Source: DATEZO01 sp035255485
GTDB lineage: Bacteria; Pseudomonadota; Gammaproteobacteria; Burkholderiales; Burkholderiaceae_D
Reading direction: 5' to 3'
NCBI GenBank assembly: GCA_035255485.1
Contig: DATEZO010000231.1
Location: 1-64,000 of the forward strand
DNA: 64,000 nt
Shown here: positions 1 to 10,793 of the stretch, one piece after another
How positions within the stretch are numbered: position 1 is the first letter of the stretch
How the letters are laid out: the number at the start of each line of letters is the position of its first letter
The notes under the pieces: model-generated
Database searches by the model: none
What the model was told of the DNA's origin: nothing
What the model saw: the letters and a program-made list of their open reading frames with translations, nothing else
Position numbers and translations under genes: made by a program

Positions 1-255
1 AACGAGCCCTACACGATTGCCATGGCGCGCACGTCCGATCCGCATTCGGCTTCCTCCCAATTTTTCATCAACGTCAAGAACAACAGCTTCCTCGATTATC
101 CCGGCCAGGACGGCTGGGGCTATTGCGTATTCGGGAAAGTAACCGAGGGCATGGATGTGGTAGACAAGATCCGCACGGTAAAAACCACACGCACCGGCAT
201 GCACGCTGATGTCCCGGTCGAAAATGTGGTCATTGAAAAAGCCGAAGAAGTCTGA
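1..255 (+). CDS. ppiB: Cyclophilin-type peptidyl-prolyl cis-trans isomerase, C-terminal part (cut by window edge)
   Basis: Peptidyl-prolyl cis-trans isomerase of the cyclophilin family, which speeds proline isomerisation during folding. The reading frame is open from base 1 and ends at TGA 253-255, so only about 84 C-terminal residues are seen. Visible family motifs are the active-site strand with [16 protein letters not shown] and the later [18 protein letters not shown]. No signal peptide can be judged because the N-terminus lies outside. It is followed after 12 bases by lpxH on the same strand; cyclophilin next to lpxH is a common proteobacterial arrangement and suggests co-transcription. 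Cytoplasmic PpiB is the likely form, but a periplasmic PpiA-like protein cannot be ruled out from this part. Confidence 0.9.
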   Translation, partial: NEPYTIAMARTSDPHSASSQFFINVKNNSFLDYPGQDGWGYCVFGKVTEGMDVVDKIRTVKTTRTGMHADVPVENVVIEKAEEV

Positions 256-267
256 GCGGCATGCTGC

Positions 268-1083
268 ATGGGTGATTTGAAGGTGACGCCGCTCGCACCA
301 GCAGAACCTGATACAGCGCAACCTGACACGGTTGCGCTTTTTGTTTCTGATCTGCATTTGCATGTCGCGATGCCGCGCACGGCACAGGCGTTTTTCAATT
401 TTCTACAGCATCAGGCAAGACGGTCGCAGCAGCTTTATTTACTGGGCGATATATTCGAATACTGGGCCGGTGACGATGATATCGCGACACCTTTCAACCA
501 GCATGTTGTCAGTACAATCCGTGCCATCAGCGCTGCCGGCGTTGCTGTCTTCTGGATGGCGGGTAATCGAGATTTTCTGGTGGGAGACCGGTTCGCCGCG
601 GCCACCGGCGTACGGTTGCTGCCCGATCCCGTTGTCACGCAAATCGCCGGATACCGCATGGTCCTGACGCATGGCGATGCGCAATGTACGGACGACAGGG
701 CATACATGGAATTTCGCGCCAGAGTTCGCAGCCAGGATTGGCAGCAGAAATTTCTTGCACTGCCGTTAGCCGAACGCAAGGCAATCATTGCCGATTTGCG
801 CAGCGGCAGCCGCGAGGCGCAGCGCTCCAAGTCATCCGATATCATGGACGTGAATGCCGGTGCGATAGCGACTTTATTTGATACAACTGACACAGAAGTC
901 ATGATCCATGGCCATACGCACCGGCCCGCCTGCCATCGATATCCCGCGCATCCATCGCCGCGAGTTCGCTATGTGCTTCCGGATTGGGATTGCGACGCCG
1001 CGGTGCAGCGCGGCGGATGGATCGGCATTAGCGCCGATGGCGCGATCCGGCGTTTCGATGTGAATGGCCATGCGCTGTCATGA
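268..1083 (+). CDS. lpxH: UDP-2,3-diacylglucosamine diphosphatase LpxH
   Basis: Hydrolyses UDP-2,3-diacylglucosamine to lipid X and UMP, the fourth step of lipid A synthesis, as a peripheral inner-membrane enzyme. The 271-residue protein carries all calcineurin-like metallophosphoesterase motifs in order: SDLHL (27-31), GDIFEYWAGDD (60-70), GNRD (99-102), THGD (134-137) and HGHTHRP (214-220), which bind the Mn cluster. It is somewhat longer than the E. coli enzyme (about 240) because of an N-terminal stretch of about 20 residues; a later start is possible. It lies 12 bases behind the cyclophilin gene. No second lipid A gene is nearby. Confidence 0.93.
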   Translation: MGDLKVTPLAPAEPDTAQPDTVALFVSDLHLHVAMPRTAQAFFNFLQHQARRSQQLYLLGDIFEYWAGDDDIATPFNQHVVSTIRAISAAGVAVFWMAGNRDFLVGDRFAAATGVRLLPDPVVTQIAGYRMVLTHGDAQCTDDRAYMEFRARVRSQDWQQKFLALPLAERKAIIADLRSGSREAQRSKSSDIMDVNAGAIATLFDTTDTEVMIHGHTHRPACHRYPAHPSPRVRYVLPDWDCDAAVQRGGWIGISADGAIRRFDVNGHALS

Positions 1084-1211
1084 GCATTTCTGAGATGCAA
1101 GCTGGCTGGCCAATAACGGGATTTTGCAGGCATTGAAGCAGGCATCGAAGAATTATCAAAAGCCGATCTTTCAGGCTTGAAAACATCATTCAACGGATTA
1201 CACGCGTTATT

Positions 1212-1290
1212 TATACACCCCGTTGTATTTTTAAATCCAGGCATCTTCATTGCGCATATTGCACTAATTTTCCTTATACTCCCTACATTC
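1212..1290 (+). repeat. Copy A of a two-copy promoter-like element
   Basis: Lies in the 243-base gap between lpxH and yceH, whose 3' ends face each other. It contains a TACA...TGTA inverted repeat, a T-rich stretch, a shared block around GCAT-TTCATTGCG, TTGCGC (1250-1255) and TATACT (1275-1280) spaced 19 bases apart. A closely similar block lies at 30284-30355. Read as a promoter it would fire on + into the antisense of yceH. Nothing else was seen in this gap. Confidence 0.5.
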
Positions 1291-1326
1291 AGCGCAAAAT
1301 CCACAAATCGCGCGCCCATCAATCCG

Positions 1327-2040
1327 TCACTCGAACTGTTTTTTGAAATCGGCAAACTGTTGCGCAAGCTGGTCGAGCGTGGCACGCAAACGCACCACTT
1401 CTTCCTCCAATTGTGCAAGTCGGTCCTGACTCGGTAATTTTGGAGCGGAAGATCCGGGTGAAAAAACCGATGCGATCTCCTGATGCTCCAGAATGTCCTC
1501 GCCTGACAAAAGGTGCGCATAGCGCGGTTCCTTGGTGCCAGGCGTACGCGCCAGGCGCGCTACCAATGGCGGATACTTATCGATCAGGAATTGCAGCCCC
1601 GCATCCACTTCCGTCACTGTCGCAAATTCATGCATGCGACCGCAGCGGGTGCGGATTTCGCCAGCGGTCTGGATGCCACGCAGCATCAGCATCGCGAGAA
1701 TCGCCAGCTTGCCCTGTTCCAGCGACCACTTGATACGCATGCGATGCTCGTATTTCGCCACCCGTGCACCTGCCTGGCTGATCTCGGCTACCAGCTTTTT
1801 TTCGATCAACCGATGCAATACGTCCTGCACGGTTTCCTCGGAGACCGACATGACCGGATCGCGACTGGATAACTGATTGCAACCGTTGGTGATGGCATTG
1901 ACGGACAACGGATAACTGTCCGGTAGCAGGGCTTCTTTTTCGGCCAGCACTGCAAGCACGCGAATTTCAAATGGATCAAGTACACATCCGCCGTCGCGAT
2001 TTACGCTATCCGCCGGAGTACTGCTTGTTTCGGCCTTCAC
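1327..2040 (-). CDS. yceH: YceH family protein (UPF0502/DUF480)
   Basis: Member of the YceH/DUF480 family, thought to be a DNA-binding-like protein of two winged-helix domains; its role is not established. Visible features are the family start region LDPFEIRVLAVLAEKEALLP, the stretch YPLSVNAITNGCNQLSSRDP, and a C-terminal coiled coil (QLEEEVVRLRATLDQLAQQF). The frame is open up to 2115, but that start would overlap cysE by 64 bases. I prefer GTG at 2040, which follows the cysE stop (2052-2054) by 11 bases and has an AGAGA purine stretch before it, giving 237 residues. It is probably co-transcribed with cysE. Confidence 0.8.
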   Translation of the reverse strand: MKAETSSTPADSVNRDGGCVLDPFEIRVLAVLAEKEALLPDSYPLSVNAITNGCNQLSSRDPVMSVSEETVQDVLHRLIEKKLVAEISQAGARVAKYEHRMRIKWSLEQGKLAILAMLMLRGIQTAGEIRTRCGRMHEFATVTEVDAGLQFLIDKYPPLVARLARTPGTKEPRYAHLLSGEDILEHQEIASVFSPGSSAPKLPSQDRLAQLEEEVVRLRATLDQLAQQFADFKKQFE

Positions 2041-2051
2041 TATGTTGTCTC

Positions 2052-2846
2052 TTATTCGACCAGCTTGTTGAGTTGTTCCGGGTTGAATTTTTCGGCTTCC
2101 GGCGTAGGCTCGCAATTGATCCCGGCCGCTTTCAATGCCGCAATAATCTTGCCGATCTGATGCTCCTGGGTCGCGGCATTGTCGATCAATCCATGCAACG
2201 CGGACGATAGCGGATCAGCGCCATTCGGTGTGACGCCATAGGCAGCAAACATCCGGGCCGCAGTTTCATCCCGTGCCTTTCGTGCATCTTTCTGCACGAT
2301 ATGCGCGGGATTGCCGACCGCAGTAGCCCCCGCCGGCACCTCTTTCACGACCACCGCATTGGAGCCGATTTTCGCGCCCTCCCCCACGGTAAAGGCTCCC
2401 AGCACTTGCGCGCCTGCGCCAATAATGACACCTCTGCCCAGAGTCGGATGCCGCTTGGCGCCTTTATGCAGGGAAGTACCACCCAGTGTCACCCCTTGAT
2501 AGATCGTGCATTCGTCGCCGATTTCCGCGGTTTCTCCCACCACCACGCCAAAACCATGATCAATGAATACGCGTCGGCCAATGGTCGCCCCCGGATGAAT
2601 CTCAATTCCGGTCAGGAGACGCGCAATATGGGAAATGAAGCGCCCCAGCCATTTCATGCCATGCTTCCAGCACCAGTGCGCCCAGCGATGCATCACGATA
2701 GCATGCAGGCCCGGGTAACAGGTCAGTACCTCCCACACAGTTCTGGCTGCAGGGTCGCGCTCAATGATACTGGCGATATCTTCTCGTAGATGCTTGAACA
2801 TGCGAAAGGAGGTTTGTTGATTATCAATATATGTCAGCTTGTCCAT
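2052..2846 (-). CDS. cysE: Serine O-acetyltransferase
   Basis: Makes O-acetyl-L-serine from serine and acetyl-CoA, the committed step of cysteine synthesis, in the cytoplasm. The 264-residue protein has a helical N-domain followed by the left-handed beta-helix hexapeptide repeats: [10 protein letters not shown] (81-90), [16 protein letters not shown] and the tail [15 protein letters not shown]. The catalytic His in DHG is kept. The start at 2846 has a GGGGAG box 10 bases upstream; the internal Met at 2801, which matches many shorter homologues, has no such box and is less likely. The C-tail beyond the repeats is about 70 residues, longer than in E. coli. yceH follows directly. Confidence 0.93.
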   Translation of the reverse strand: MDKLTYIDNQQTSFRMFKHLREDIASIIERDPAARTVWEVLTCYPGLHAIVMHRWAHWCWKHGMKWLGRFISHIARLLTGIEIHPGATIGRRVFIDHGFGVVVGETAEIGDECTIYQGVTLGGTSLHKGAKRHPTLGRGVIIGAGAQVLGAFTVGEGAKIGSNAVVVKEVPAGATAVGNPAHIVQKDARKARDETAARMFAAYGVTPNGADPLSSALHGLIDNAATQEHQIGKIIAALKAAGINCEPTPEAEKFNPEQLNKLVE

Positions 2847-2906
2847 TCAAGCTTTTCTCCCCATGGAATCGATAGCGGTCAATCACGCATCAATTCAGAC
2901 CGATTC

Positions 2907-3641
2907 TCAAACAATCCGCTGCCGCCGCGCTTCGTACAGGCAAATCCCCGAAGCGACCGACACGTTCAGGCTTTCAACCGCGCCGAACATCGGGATACCG
3001 ACCAGCACATCGCAATTTTCACGTGTCAGCCGGCGAAGTCCTTCCCCCTCCGAGCCCATAACCAATGCGGCTGGCCCTTTGAAGTCGGCTTCATACAGGC
3101 TTTTTTCTGCATCGTCGACCGTGCCGATCAACCAGATCTCGCGTTCCTTCAGTTCACGTAACGTGCGCGCCAGGTTCGTGACCGTAATATACGGTACGGT
3201 TTCAGCCGCGCCGCTTGCCACTTTTGCTGCAGTAGCATTCAGGCCAACCGCACGATCCTTGGGCGCGATCACTGCATGCGCTCCCGCGCCATCCGCCACA
3301 CGCAAGCATGCTCCCAGATTATGCGGGTCGGTTATGCCATCCAGCACCAGCAGCAAAGGCGGACCGTCAATTGCATCCAGCAACTCATCCAGATTGCGCG
3401 CCAGCGATAATTCGCCGGCCTTTGCGACCACGCCCTGATGCCGCCGGGTACCGACCATATTGCTGAGCCGTTGATCGTCAGCATGGACGATCCTTACGTT
3501 GACTGCCTTGGCGGCGCGCAAAAGTTCCTGCATCCGCCGGTCATGGCGCTCTGCATCAATATAAATTTCTTCCACGGAAGAGGCTTCGTGACGCAGACGC
3601 GCCGTAACGGCATGAAAGCCGAAAATCATCTTGTTTTTCAT
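2907..3641 (-). CDS. rlmB: 23S rRNA (guanosine-2'-O-)-methyltransferase RlmB (SpoU/TrmH family)
   Basis: Methylates the ribose of G2251 in 23S rRNA using S-adenosylmethionine. The 244-residue protein has the N-terminal L30e-like substrate-binding domain (about 1-80) and the C-terminal SPOUT knot with motif 2 ([14 protein letters not shown]) and motif 3 ([18 protein letters not shown]). It begins 7 bases after the rnr stop codon, the common rnr-rlmB operon, linking RNA decay and rRNA modification. Length matches the E. coli protein (243). Confidence 0.95.
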   Translation of the reverse strand: MKNKMIFGFHAVTARLRHEASSVEEIYIDAERHDRRMQELLRAAKAVNVRIVHADDQRLSNMVGTRRHQGVVAKAGELSLARNLDELLDAIDGPPLLLVLDGITDPHNLGACLRVADGAGAHAVIAPKDRAVGLNATAAKVASGAAETVPYITVTNLARTLRELKEREIWLIGTVDDAEKSLYEADFKGPAALVMGSEGEGLRRLTRENCDVLVGIPMFGAVESLNVSVASGICLYEARRQRIV

Positions 3642-3648
3642 TTATTTT

Positions 3649-6084
3649 TTATCGCTTCTTCCTGCTTGATGTTGCATGCATTTTTGCCGACCTGGGTTTC
3701 TCGGCAGACGCACTACCGGCTTTACCACGCTTGTTCTGTGCGGACGACTTGGCAGCCTTGGGGATTTTGCTGGCGTCTTTTGATTTGCTTCTTTTGGTTG
3801 CGCGCGCCTGTTCATTGTCAGCACGTCGTGCTTCATTTTTCAGCACGGTCCGGATGCCGGGTTCGTTCACGAGCCGTAAATCGATCTTGCGTGCATCAAG
3901 ATCGACCCGACTAACCTGCACGGTGACGCGATCCGTCAATTGATACCGGATCCCGGTACGCTCCCCGCGCAATTCATGTCGTGCGTCGTCGTACTGAAAA
4001 TAATCCGCGCCCAGTTCGGTAACATGCACCAAGCCTTCGATAAAAAGCGCATCCAGTTGCACAAAGATACCGAAGGTCGTTACACCCGAAATCGTGCCGG
4101 TAAATTCTTCTCCGAGCTTGTCGCGAATGAAATAGCATTTCAGCCAGGCTTCGACATCGCGCGACGCCTCATCGGCACGACGTTCGTTGGCCGAACAATG
4201 GATACCGAGCGCTTCCCAGACAGCTAGCTCGCCTTCGCTTTTCTTCTTGCCATCGGCCTTGTCTTTCGCCTGCATCTTGCGCGCTGCTGGTGACAACATG
4301 GTATTCAAGATGCTGGTATCCAGCCCGCGCGGGTCGTAGCGCTTGCCTTTGAGAATAGCCTTGATGGCGCGATGCGTTAGTAAATCCGGATAACGGCGGA
4401 TTGGGCTGGTGAAATGCGCATAGGCTTCGTACGACAAGCCAAAATGCCCAATATTGTCCGGGCTGTACACTGCCTGCTGCATCGAACGCAGCAGCATTGT
4501 CTGTAACAGTACGGAATCAGGACGGGTCTTGATCTTGGGCATCAGTTCCGCATAATCGGATGCAGTCGGAACATCGCCTCCACCAAGATGCAGCCCCACC
4601 TGCTTTAGATAAGATCTGAGCTGCGTGAGCTTTTCCTTGGTCGGCGCCGCATGAACCCGATAGACGCCAGGGTGCTCATGCCGCTGCAGCAAATCCGCCG
4701 CGCAGACATTGGCGGCCAGCATGCATTCTTCAATCAGGCGATGCGCATCATTGCGGGTTCTGGGCAATATCTGCTCGATCTTGCCGGCTGCATTGCAGAC
4801 AATATAGGTTTCGGTCGTCTCGAAATCAATCGCGCCGCGAACATGCCGTGCCTGCAAAAGCACCTGGAACACGGCATAAAGATGCAATAAATGCGGCACC
4901 AGCAACATACGCTTTGCAGCTTCGGCGCCCTTGGTATTGGCCAATATCGCAGCCACTTCCGTATAGGTGAACCTTGCCGCCGAATGAATCACTGCAGGAT
5001 AAAATTGATAAGCCTTGATCTGTCCTTTCGCGGTAATCACCGCATCGCAGACCAGCGTCAAGCGATCTACCCCAGGGTTCAGCGAACACAATCCATTCGA
5101 CAACTTCTCCGGCAGCATTGGGATCACGCGCCGTGGAAAATACACTGAAGTGCTGCGTTCCAGCGCATCGACATCCAGCGCATCTTGCGGTCTGACATAA
5201 TGGCTAACGTCTGCAATTGCGACGATCAACCGGAAACCGGTGCTACGGCCGATTTTAACCGGCTCGCAATAAACGGCATCGTCAAAATCCCGAGCGTCTT
5301 CGCCATCAATCGTTACCAGCGGCACATCGCGCAAATCGACGCGCTCGGTCAGATCCGCATCCCGGACTTCGCCTGGCAGTTTTGCAGCCAGTTTTTTTGC
5401 CATTTCAGAAAATTCGTGCGGCACACCATATTTCCGCACGGCGATTTCAATTTCCATGCCGGGATCATCGATATCGCCCAAAACCTCGACAATCCTGCCA
5501 ACTGGTTGCGTATAGCGAGACGGCTGCTCGGTCAGTTCGACACTGACCACCTGCCCTGCCTTGGCTTTTACAGGAGCACCCGCCAGCAAAATATCCTGCC
5601 CTATCCGCTTGTCTTCCGGTGCAACGATCCAGACCCCGTTCTCATTGAGAAGCCGTCCGATGACATGCGTATTTGCCCGGGCGACAATCTCGACAATGGT
5701 GCCCTCTGGACGTCCGCGCTTATCGGTGCCGACAATCCGGGCTTGTACGCGATCACCATGCAGAACTTTCTGCATTTCCTTTTCCGGCAGAAAAATATCG
5801 TCCCTGCCATCGTCAGGAATAATGAATCCATAGCCTTCGCGATGCCCACTAACCCGGCCTTCCACGAAATTAGTTTGATGCGCGAGCTGATAGCGCCCAC
5901 CGCGATCCGGCTTGATTTGTCCGTCGCGCTCCATCGCGGCCAAACGACGCGCAAGGCCATCTTGCTCTTCCGCTTTCACATCGAGAGCAGCCGCAATAGT
6001 AATTGCATCCTGTGGATTGGGTGCAGTACGCAAGACACCGAGAATTTCCTCTCGGCTAGGAATAGTGTAAGGGAATTGGCTCAA
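3649..6084 (-). CDS. rnr: Ribonuclease R
   Basis: Processive 3'-to-5' exoribonuclease that degrades structured RNA and takes part in tmRNA-linked quality control. The 811-residue protein has the N-terminal winged-helix domain (about 8-70), cold-shock OB folds (72-240), the RNB catalytic core with TIDGEDARDFDDAV (258-271; clustered Asp residues bind Mg), an S1 domain (EEFTGTISGVTTFGIFVQLD, about 660-740) and a Lys/Ser-rich basic tail of about 60 residues. The start read here is TTG at 6082-6084; no ATG lies between it and the upstream in-frame stop, so TTG is the best choice. rlmB follows in the same operon. Confidence 0.95.
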   Translation of the reverse strand: MSQFPYTIPSREEILGVLRTAPNPQDAITIAAALDVKAEEQDGLARRLAAMERDGQIKPDRGGRYQLAHQTNFVEGRVSGHREGYGFIIPDDGRDDIFLPEKEMQKVLHGDRVQARIVGTDKRGRPEGTIVEIVARANTHVIGRLLNENGVWIVAPEDKRIGQDILLAGAPVKAKAGQVVSVELTEQPSRYTQPVGRIVEVLGDIDDPGMEIEIAVRKYGVPHEFSEMAKKLAAKLPGEVRDADLTERVDLRDVPLVTIDGEDARDFDDAVYCEPVKIGRSTGFRLIVAIADVSHYVRPQDALDVDALERSTSVYFPRRVIPMLPEKLSNGLCSLNPGVDRLTLVCDAVITAKGQIKAYQFYPAVIHSAARFTYTEVAAILANTKGAEAAKRMLLVPHLLHLYAVFQVLLQARHVRGAIDFETTETYIVCNAAGKIEQILPRTRNDAHRLIEECMLAANVCAADLLQRHEHPGVYRVHAAPTKEKLTQLRSYLKQVGLHLGGGDVPTASDYAELMPKIKTRPDSVLLQTMLLRSMQQAVYSPDNIGHFGLSYEAYAHFTSPIRRYPDLLTHRAIKAILKGKRYDPRGLDTSILNTMLSPAARKMQAKDKADGKKKSEGELAVWEALGIHCSANERRADEASRDVEAWLKCYFIRDKLGEEFTGTISGVTTFGIFVQLDALFIEGLVHVTELGADYFQYDDARHELRGERTGIRYQLTDRVTVQVSRVDLDARKIDLRLVNEPGIRTVLKNEARRADNEQARATKRSKSKDASKIPKAAKSSAQNKRGKAGSASAEKPRSAKMHATSSRKKR

Positions 6085-6188
6085 AAGTTTTCTTGGTTCA
6101 TTGTTGATTGATACAGAGATAGTGTAACGGAGGACCGTGTTGTTTACCTAGCGCACTTCGTCTCGCAAAATTCCGCCTCAATATCAGT

Positions 6189-6216
6189 TTGACTTCTCGT
6201 GGTGTTACGCTATAAT
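6189..6216 (+). promoter_or_regulatory. Sigma-70 promoter of tRNA-Leu
   Basis: TTGACT (6189-6194) and TATAAT (6211-6216) are separated by 16 bases, a nearly perfect housekeeping promoter. It points at the tRNA-Leu gene about 90 bases downstream, as expected for a strongly transcribed stable RNA. Confidence 0.8.
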
Positions 6217-6307
6217 CTTGTTCTTTCGCATCACCTTGATGCGAAATCACTTGAAATGTTGAATGCAGGTGTCGATCTGCTTCTCAACATGTTGAAGTAA
6301 ATGCAGT

Positions 6308-6392
6308 GCCCACGTGGCGGAATTGGTAGACGCGCATGGTTCAGGTCCATGTGCCGCAAGGTGTGGGGGTTCGAGTCCCTCCGTGGGCACCA
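6308..6392 (+). tRNA. tRNA-Leu (anticodon CAG)
   Basis: 85-base class II tRNA with encoded CCA (6390-6392). The acceptor arms GCCCACG (6308-6314) and CGTGGGC (6382-6388) pair fully. The anticodon stem CATGG/CCATG encloses TTCAGGT, giving anticodon CAG at 6342-6344, and the T-loop TTCGAGT is present. The long variable arm fits leucine. No integrated element is seen next to it. The 259 bases from its end to the next gene show nothing I can name. Confidence 0.97.
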
Positions 6393-6651
6393 TCTTCAAG
6401 ATTGCTTCTTTTCGGGAGTGATCATTCAAGCCTCCTGCTTATCCGGAAATCCCTCAAGAGCGTCAAATCAATACTGGTTTTGTTCATCTCGCGCGATTAC
6501 AGACTCGATGTGTCATTGGACAATTAAGCCCCCAATGCATTCAGCATAGTGAAGAATTCTTGGTCAATAAAAATTCGACTTACCGAATACTATTAAAGAC
6601 GGTATCGTCAGGCGCCATTCGTGGAAAATTGCCATGACCATTTTTATGATA

Positions 6652-7203
6652 TCAAATCGAACGATCAATGTTCGTCTCGCCTTTTTTCAACCATGCAGAT
6701 AATTGGTGAGGGCGCAGGCTGTCATATTCCTCAAACGGCTGATGTATCCAAGGGTTGGTCGGCAAATATTCCAGATAAAAATCCGGGCGCACAGACGAAC
6801 AAGCCTTGTACCAGATAACTGCCGATTTTACTTCGGTTACACTCGGAAAATTTTCCTTCAAATGCTGTTGAACCTTCTTTAGGGTAATTCCAGAATCAAC
6901 CAAATCATCAAGGAGCAATATCTTGCCGAATAGCGAATCTTTAGTTATGGCAATACATTTCCCGATATCCAGGGCACCTTGGATTGTGCCTGATTCTTCC
7001 CGATAGGAACTGGTCGAAAGAATCGCCAGCGGTACATCGAAAATACGGGAAAATATGTCGCCAGGACGTAAACCGCCGCGTGCAAGGCACAAGATCTGGT
7101 CAAATTTCCATTTTGATTCGTAGAGGATTTGTGCCAATCCGACGACCGATCGATCATAGTCGTCCTGTGATACCCACAAATCCTTATCGTCCGATTGCGG
7201 CAC
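6652..7203 (-). CDS. Phosphoribosyltransferase (xanthine/hypoxanthine type)
   Basis: Type I phosphoribosyltransferase fold protein of 183 residues. The PRPP-binding motif ILLLDDLVDSGITL is clear at about residues 94-107, and LARGGLRPGD matches the N-terminal loop of bacterial purine phosphoribosyltransferases (COG2236-like). It probably salvages xanthine, guanine or hypoxanthine with PRPP, but the exact base cannot be read from sequence. The start is GTG at 7203 with AGGAAA upstream. It lies 18 bases behind purA, so purine synthesis and salvage are likely coexpressed. Confidence 0.8.
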   Translation of the reverse strand: MPQSDDKDLWVSQDDYDRSVVGLAQILYESKWKFDQILCLARGGLRPGDIFSRIFDVPLAILSTSSYREESGTIQGALDIGKCIAITKDSLFGKILLLDDLVDSGITLKKVQQHLKENFPSVTEVKSAVIWYKACSSVRPDFYLEYLPTNPWIHQPFEEYDSLRPHQLSAWLKKGETNIDRSI

Positions 7204-7221
7204 TCTTGTATTTCCTACGGA

Positions 7222-9689
<2,468 letters not shown>

Positions 9690-9702
9690 GAGAGAGAAAG
9701 CG

Positions 9703-9897
9703 TCAGAAAAATGAATCGAACAGGCCAAGTGTGGAAAAACCGCACATCAATGCCAGCAATCTGAAAAATCGAATTTACTCATCGGAAAATTGCGGAATGC
9801 TGTTAAACGCATCTCGCTAATGCTTAGGGAATAAAAACGGAACGATGCCATCCGAAATCAGCATCATTCCAAATACGGTAACTAAAAAGCTATTCAC
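9703..9897 (-). pseudogene. DUF2065 (YjeT-like) small membrane protein, broken by two in-frame stops
   Basis: Read from GTG at 9897, just after the hflC stop, the frame gives MNSFLVTVFGMMLISDGIVP, then FLFPKH, a stop (TAG 9819-9817), RDAFNSIPQFSDE, a second stop (TAA 9777-9775), [19 protein letters not shown] and a final TGA at 9705-9703. Total length is 65 codons, the size of E. coli YjeT. The layout (two hydrophobic segments, G-hydrophobic-P-hydrophobic-FPK, then R, then an IR-start helix) is that of DUF2065. The first stop falls where the family has Trp (TGG to TAG) and the second where a Gln or similar residue precedes IR. DUF2065 genes commonly sit between hflC and hisZ or purA, so position supports the call. 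Confidence 0.8.
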
Positions 9898-9908
9898 GAC
9901 GCTTGGCG

Positions 9909-10793
9909 TCACTTCTTGACGTTACCGGATCCCGAACTCTTGAAGTACTTTAAGAACTCAGAATTGGAATCCAGCACCATGACATCGCTACGACTCTTAA
10001 AACTGGCGCGATAAGCATCCAGGCTACGATAGAACTTATAGAATTCGGGATTCTGACCGAATGCCTGGGCATAAATCTGCGACGCCTTAGCATCACCTGC
10101 ACCACGAATATTTTCCGCATCGCGATAGGCTTCGGCCAGAAGTACCGTTCGCTGACGATCTGCATCCGCTCTGATTTTTTCAGACTCCGCGGCGCCAGTC
10201 GATCGTAATTCGTTCGCAACCCGCGTACGTTCAGCCTTCATGCGGTCATAGACTGAGTTATTGATTTGCTCTACGTAATCAACCCGTTTCAAGCGTACAT
10301 CAATAATTTCCACGCCAATCTGCTTTGCTTCTTCGGCCACTTTTATGCGAATCGCATCCATCACCTTGCCGCGCTCGCCTGAAATTACCTCGCGTACAGT
10401 ACGCTTGGTAATCTCATCATTCAACGCCGCCTTGATGATTTGCGACATCCGGTCCTGTGCACGACGTTCATCTCCACCAAAGCTGACGAAATACAGCTTG
10501 GGCTCAACAATATGCCATTTAACGAATGCATCTACCAGAATATTTTTCTTCTCTGCGGTAATGAAACGATCAGCTTCCGGCGTGTCAAGCGTCAGAATGC
10601 GCTTATCCAGGAAGAGAATATTCTGGAACGGAGGAGGCAATTTGAAGTACAGCCCTGGCTCATTGATTACCTGTTTAACCTCGCCTAGTGCAAAGACAAT
10701 TGCATACTGGCGCTGATCAACGACAAAAAGCGTTGAAAATAGAATTGCCAATACAATAAGTGCAAGAATGGTATACGAAATAAAGCGATTCAT
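9909..10793 (-). CDS. hflC: Protease modulator HflC
   Basis: SPFH/band-7 membrane protein that forms the periplasm-facing HflKC cage around FtsH and modulates its proteolysis of membrane proteins. The 294-residue protein has one N-terminal membrane segment (about 5-27) after MNRF, the band-7 domain (VDQRQYAIVFALGEV onward) and a C-terminal helix rich in charged residues (YDRMKAERTRVANELRSTG). Start and length match the family. Its ATG overlaps the hflK stop as TAATG, showing tight coupling. It lies downstream of hfq-hflX-hflK. Confidence 0.95.
   Translation of the reverse strand: MNRFISYTILALIVLAILFSTLFVVDQRQYAIVFALGEVKQVINEPGLYFKLPPPFQNILFLDKRILTLDTPEADRFITAEKKNILVDAFVKWHIVEPKLYFVSFGGDERRAQDRMSQIIKAALNDEITKRTVREVISGERGKVMDAIRIKVAEEAKQIGVEIIDVRLKRVDYVEQINNSVYDRMKAERTRVANELRSTGAAESEKIRADADRQRTVLLAEAYRDAENIRGAGDAKASQIYAQAFGQNPEFYKFYRSLDAYRASFKSRSDVMVLDSNSEFLKYFKSSGSGNVKK

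Noticed and set aside
2804..2815. Strong ribosome-binding-like GAAAGGAGG on + inside cysE
   Set aside because: It precedes no good reading frame; the + frame here is a shadow of cysE.
5185..6111. 308-codon + frame opposite rnr
   Set aside because: It is the antisense of the well-conserved ribonuclease R gene and has no family features.
6247..6429. 60-codon minus-strand frame
   Set aside because: It covers the antisense of tRNA-Leu.
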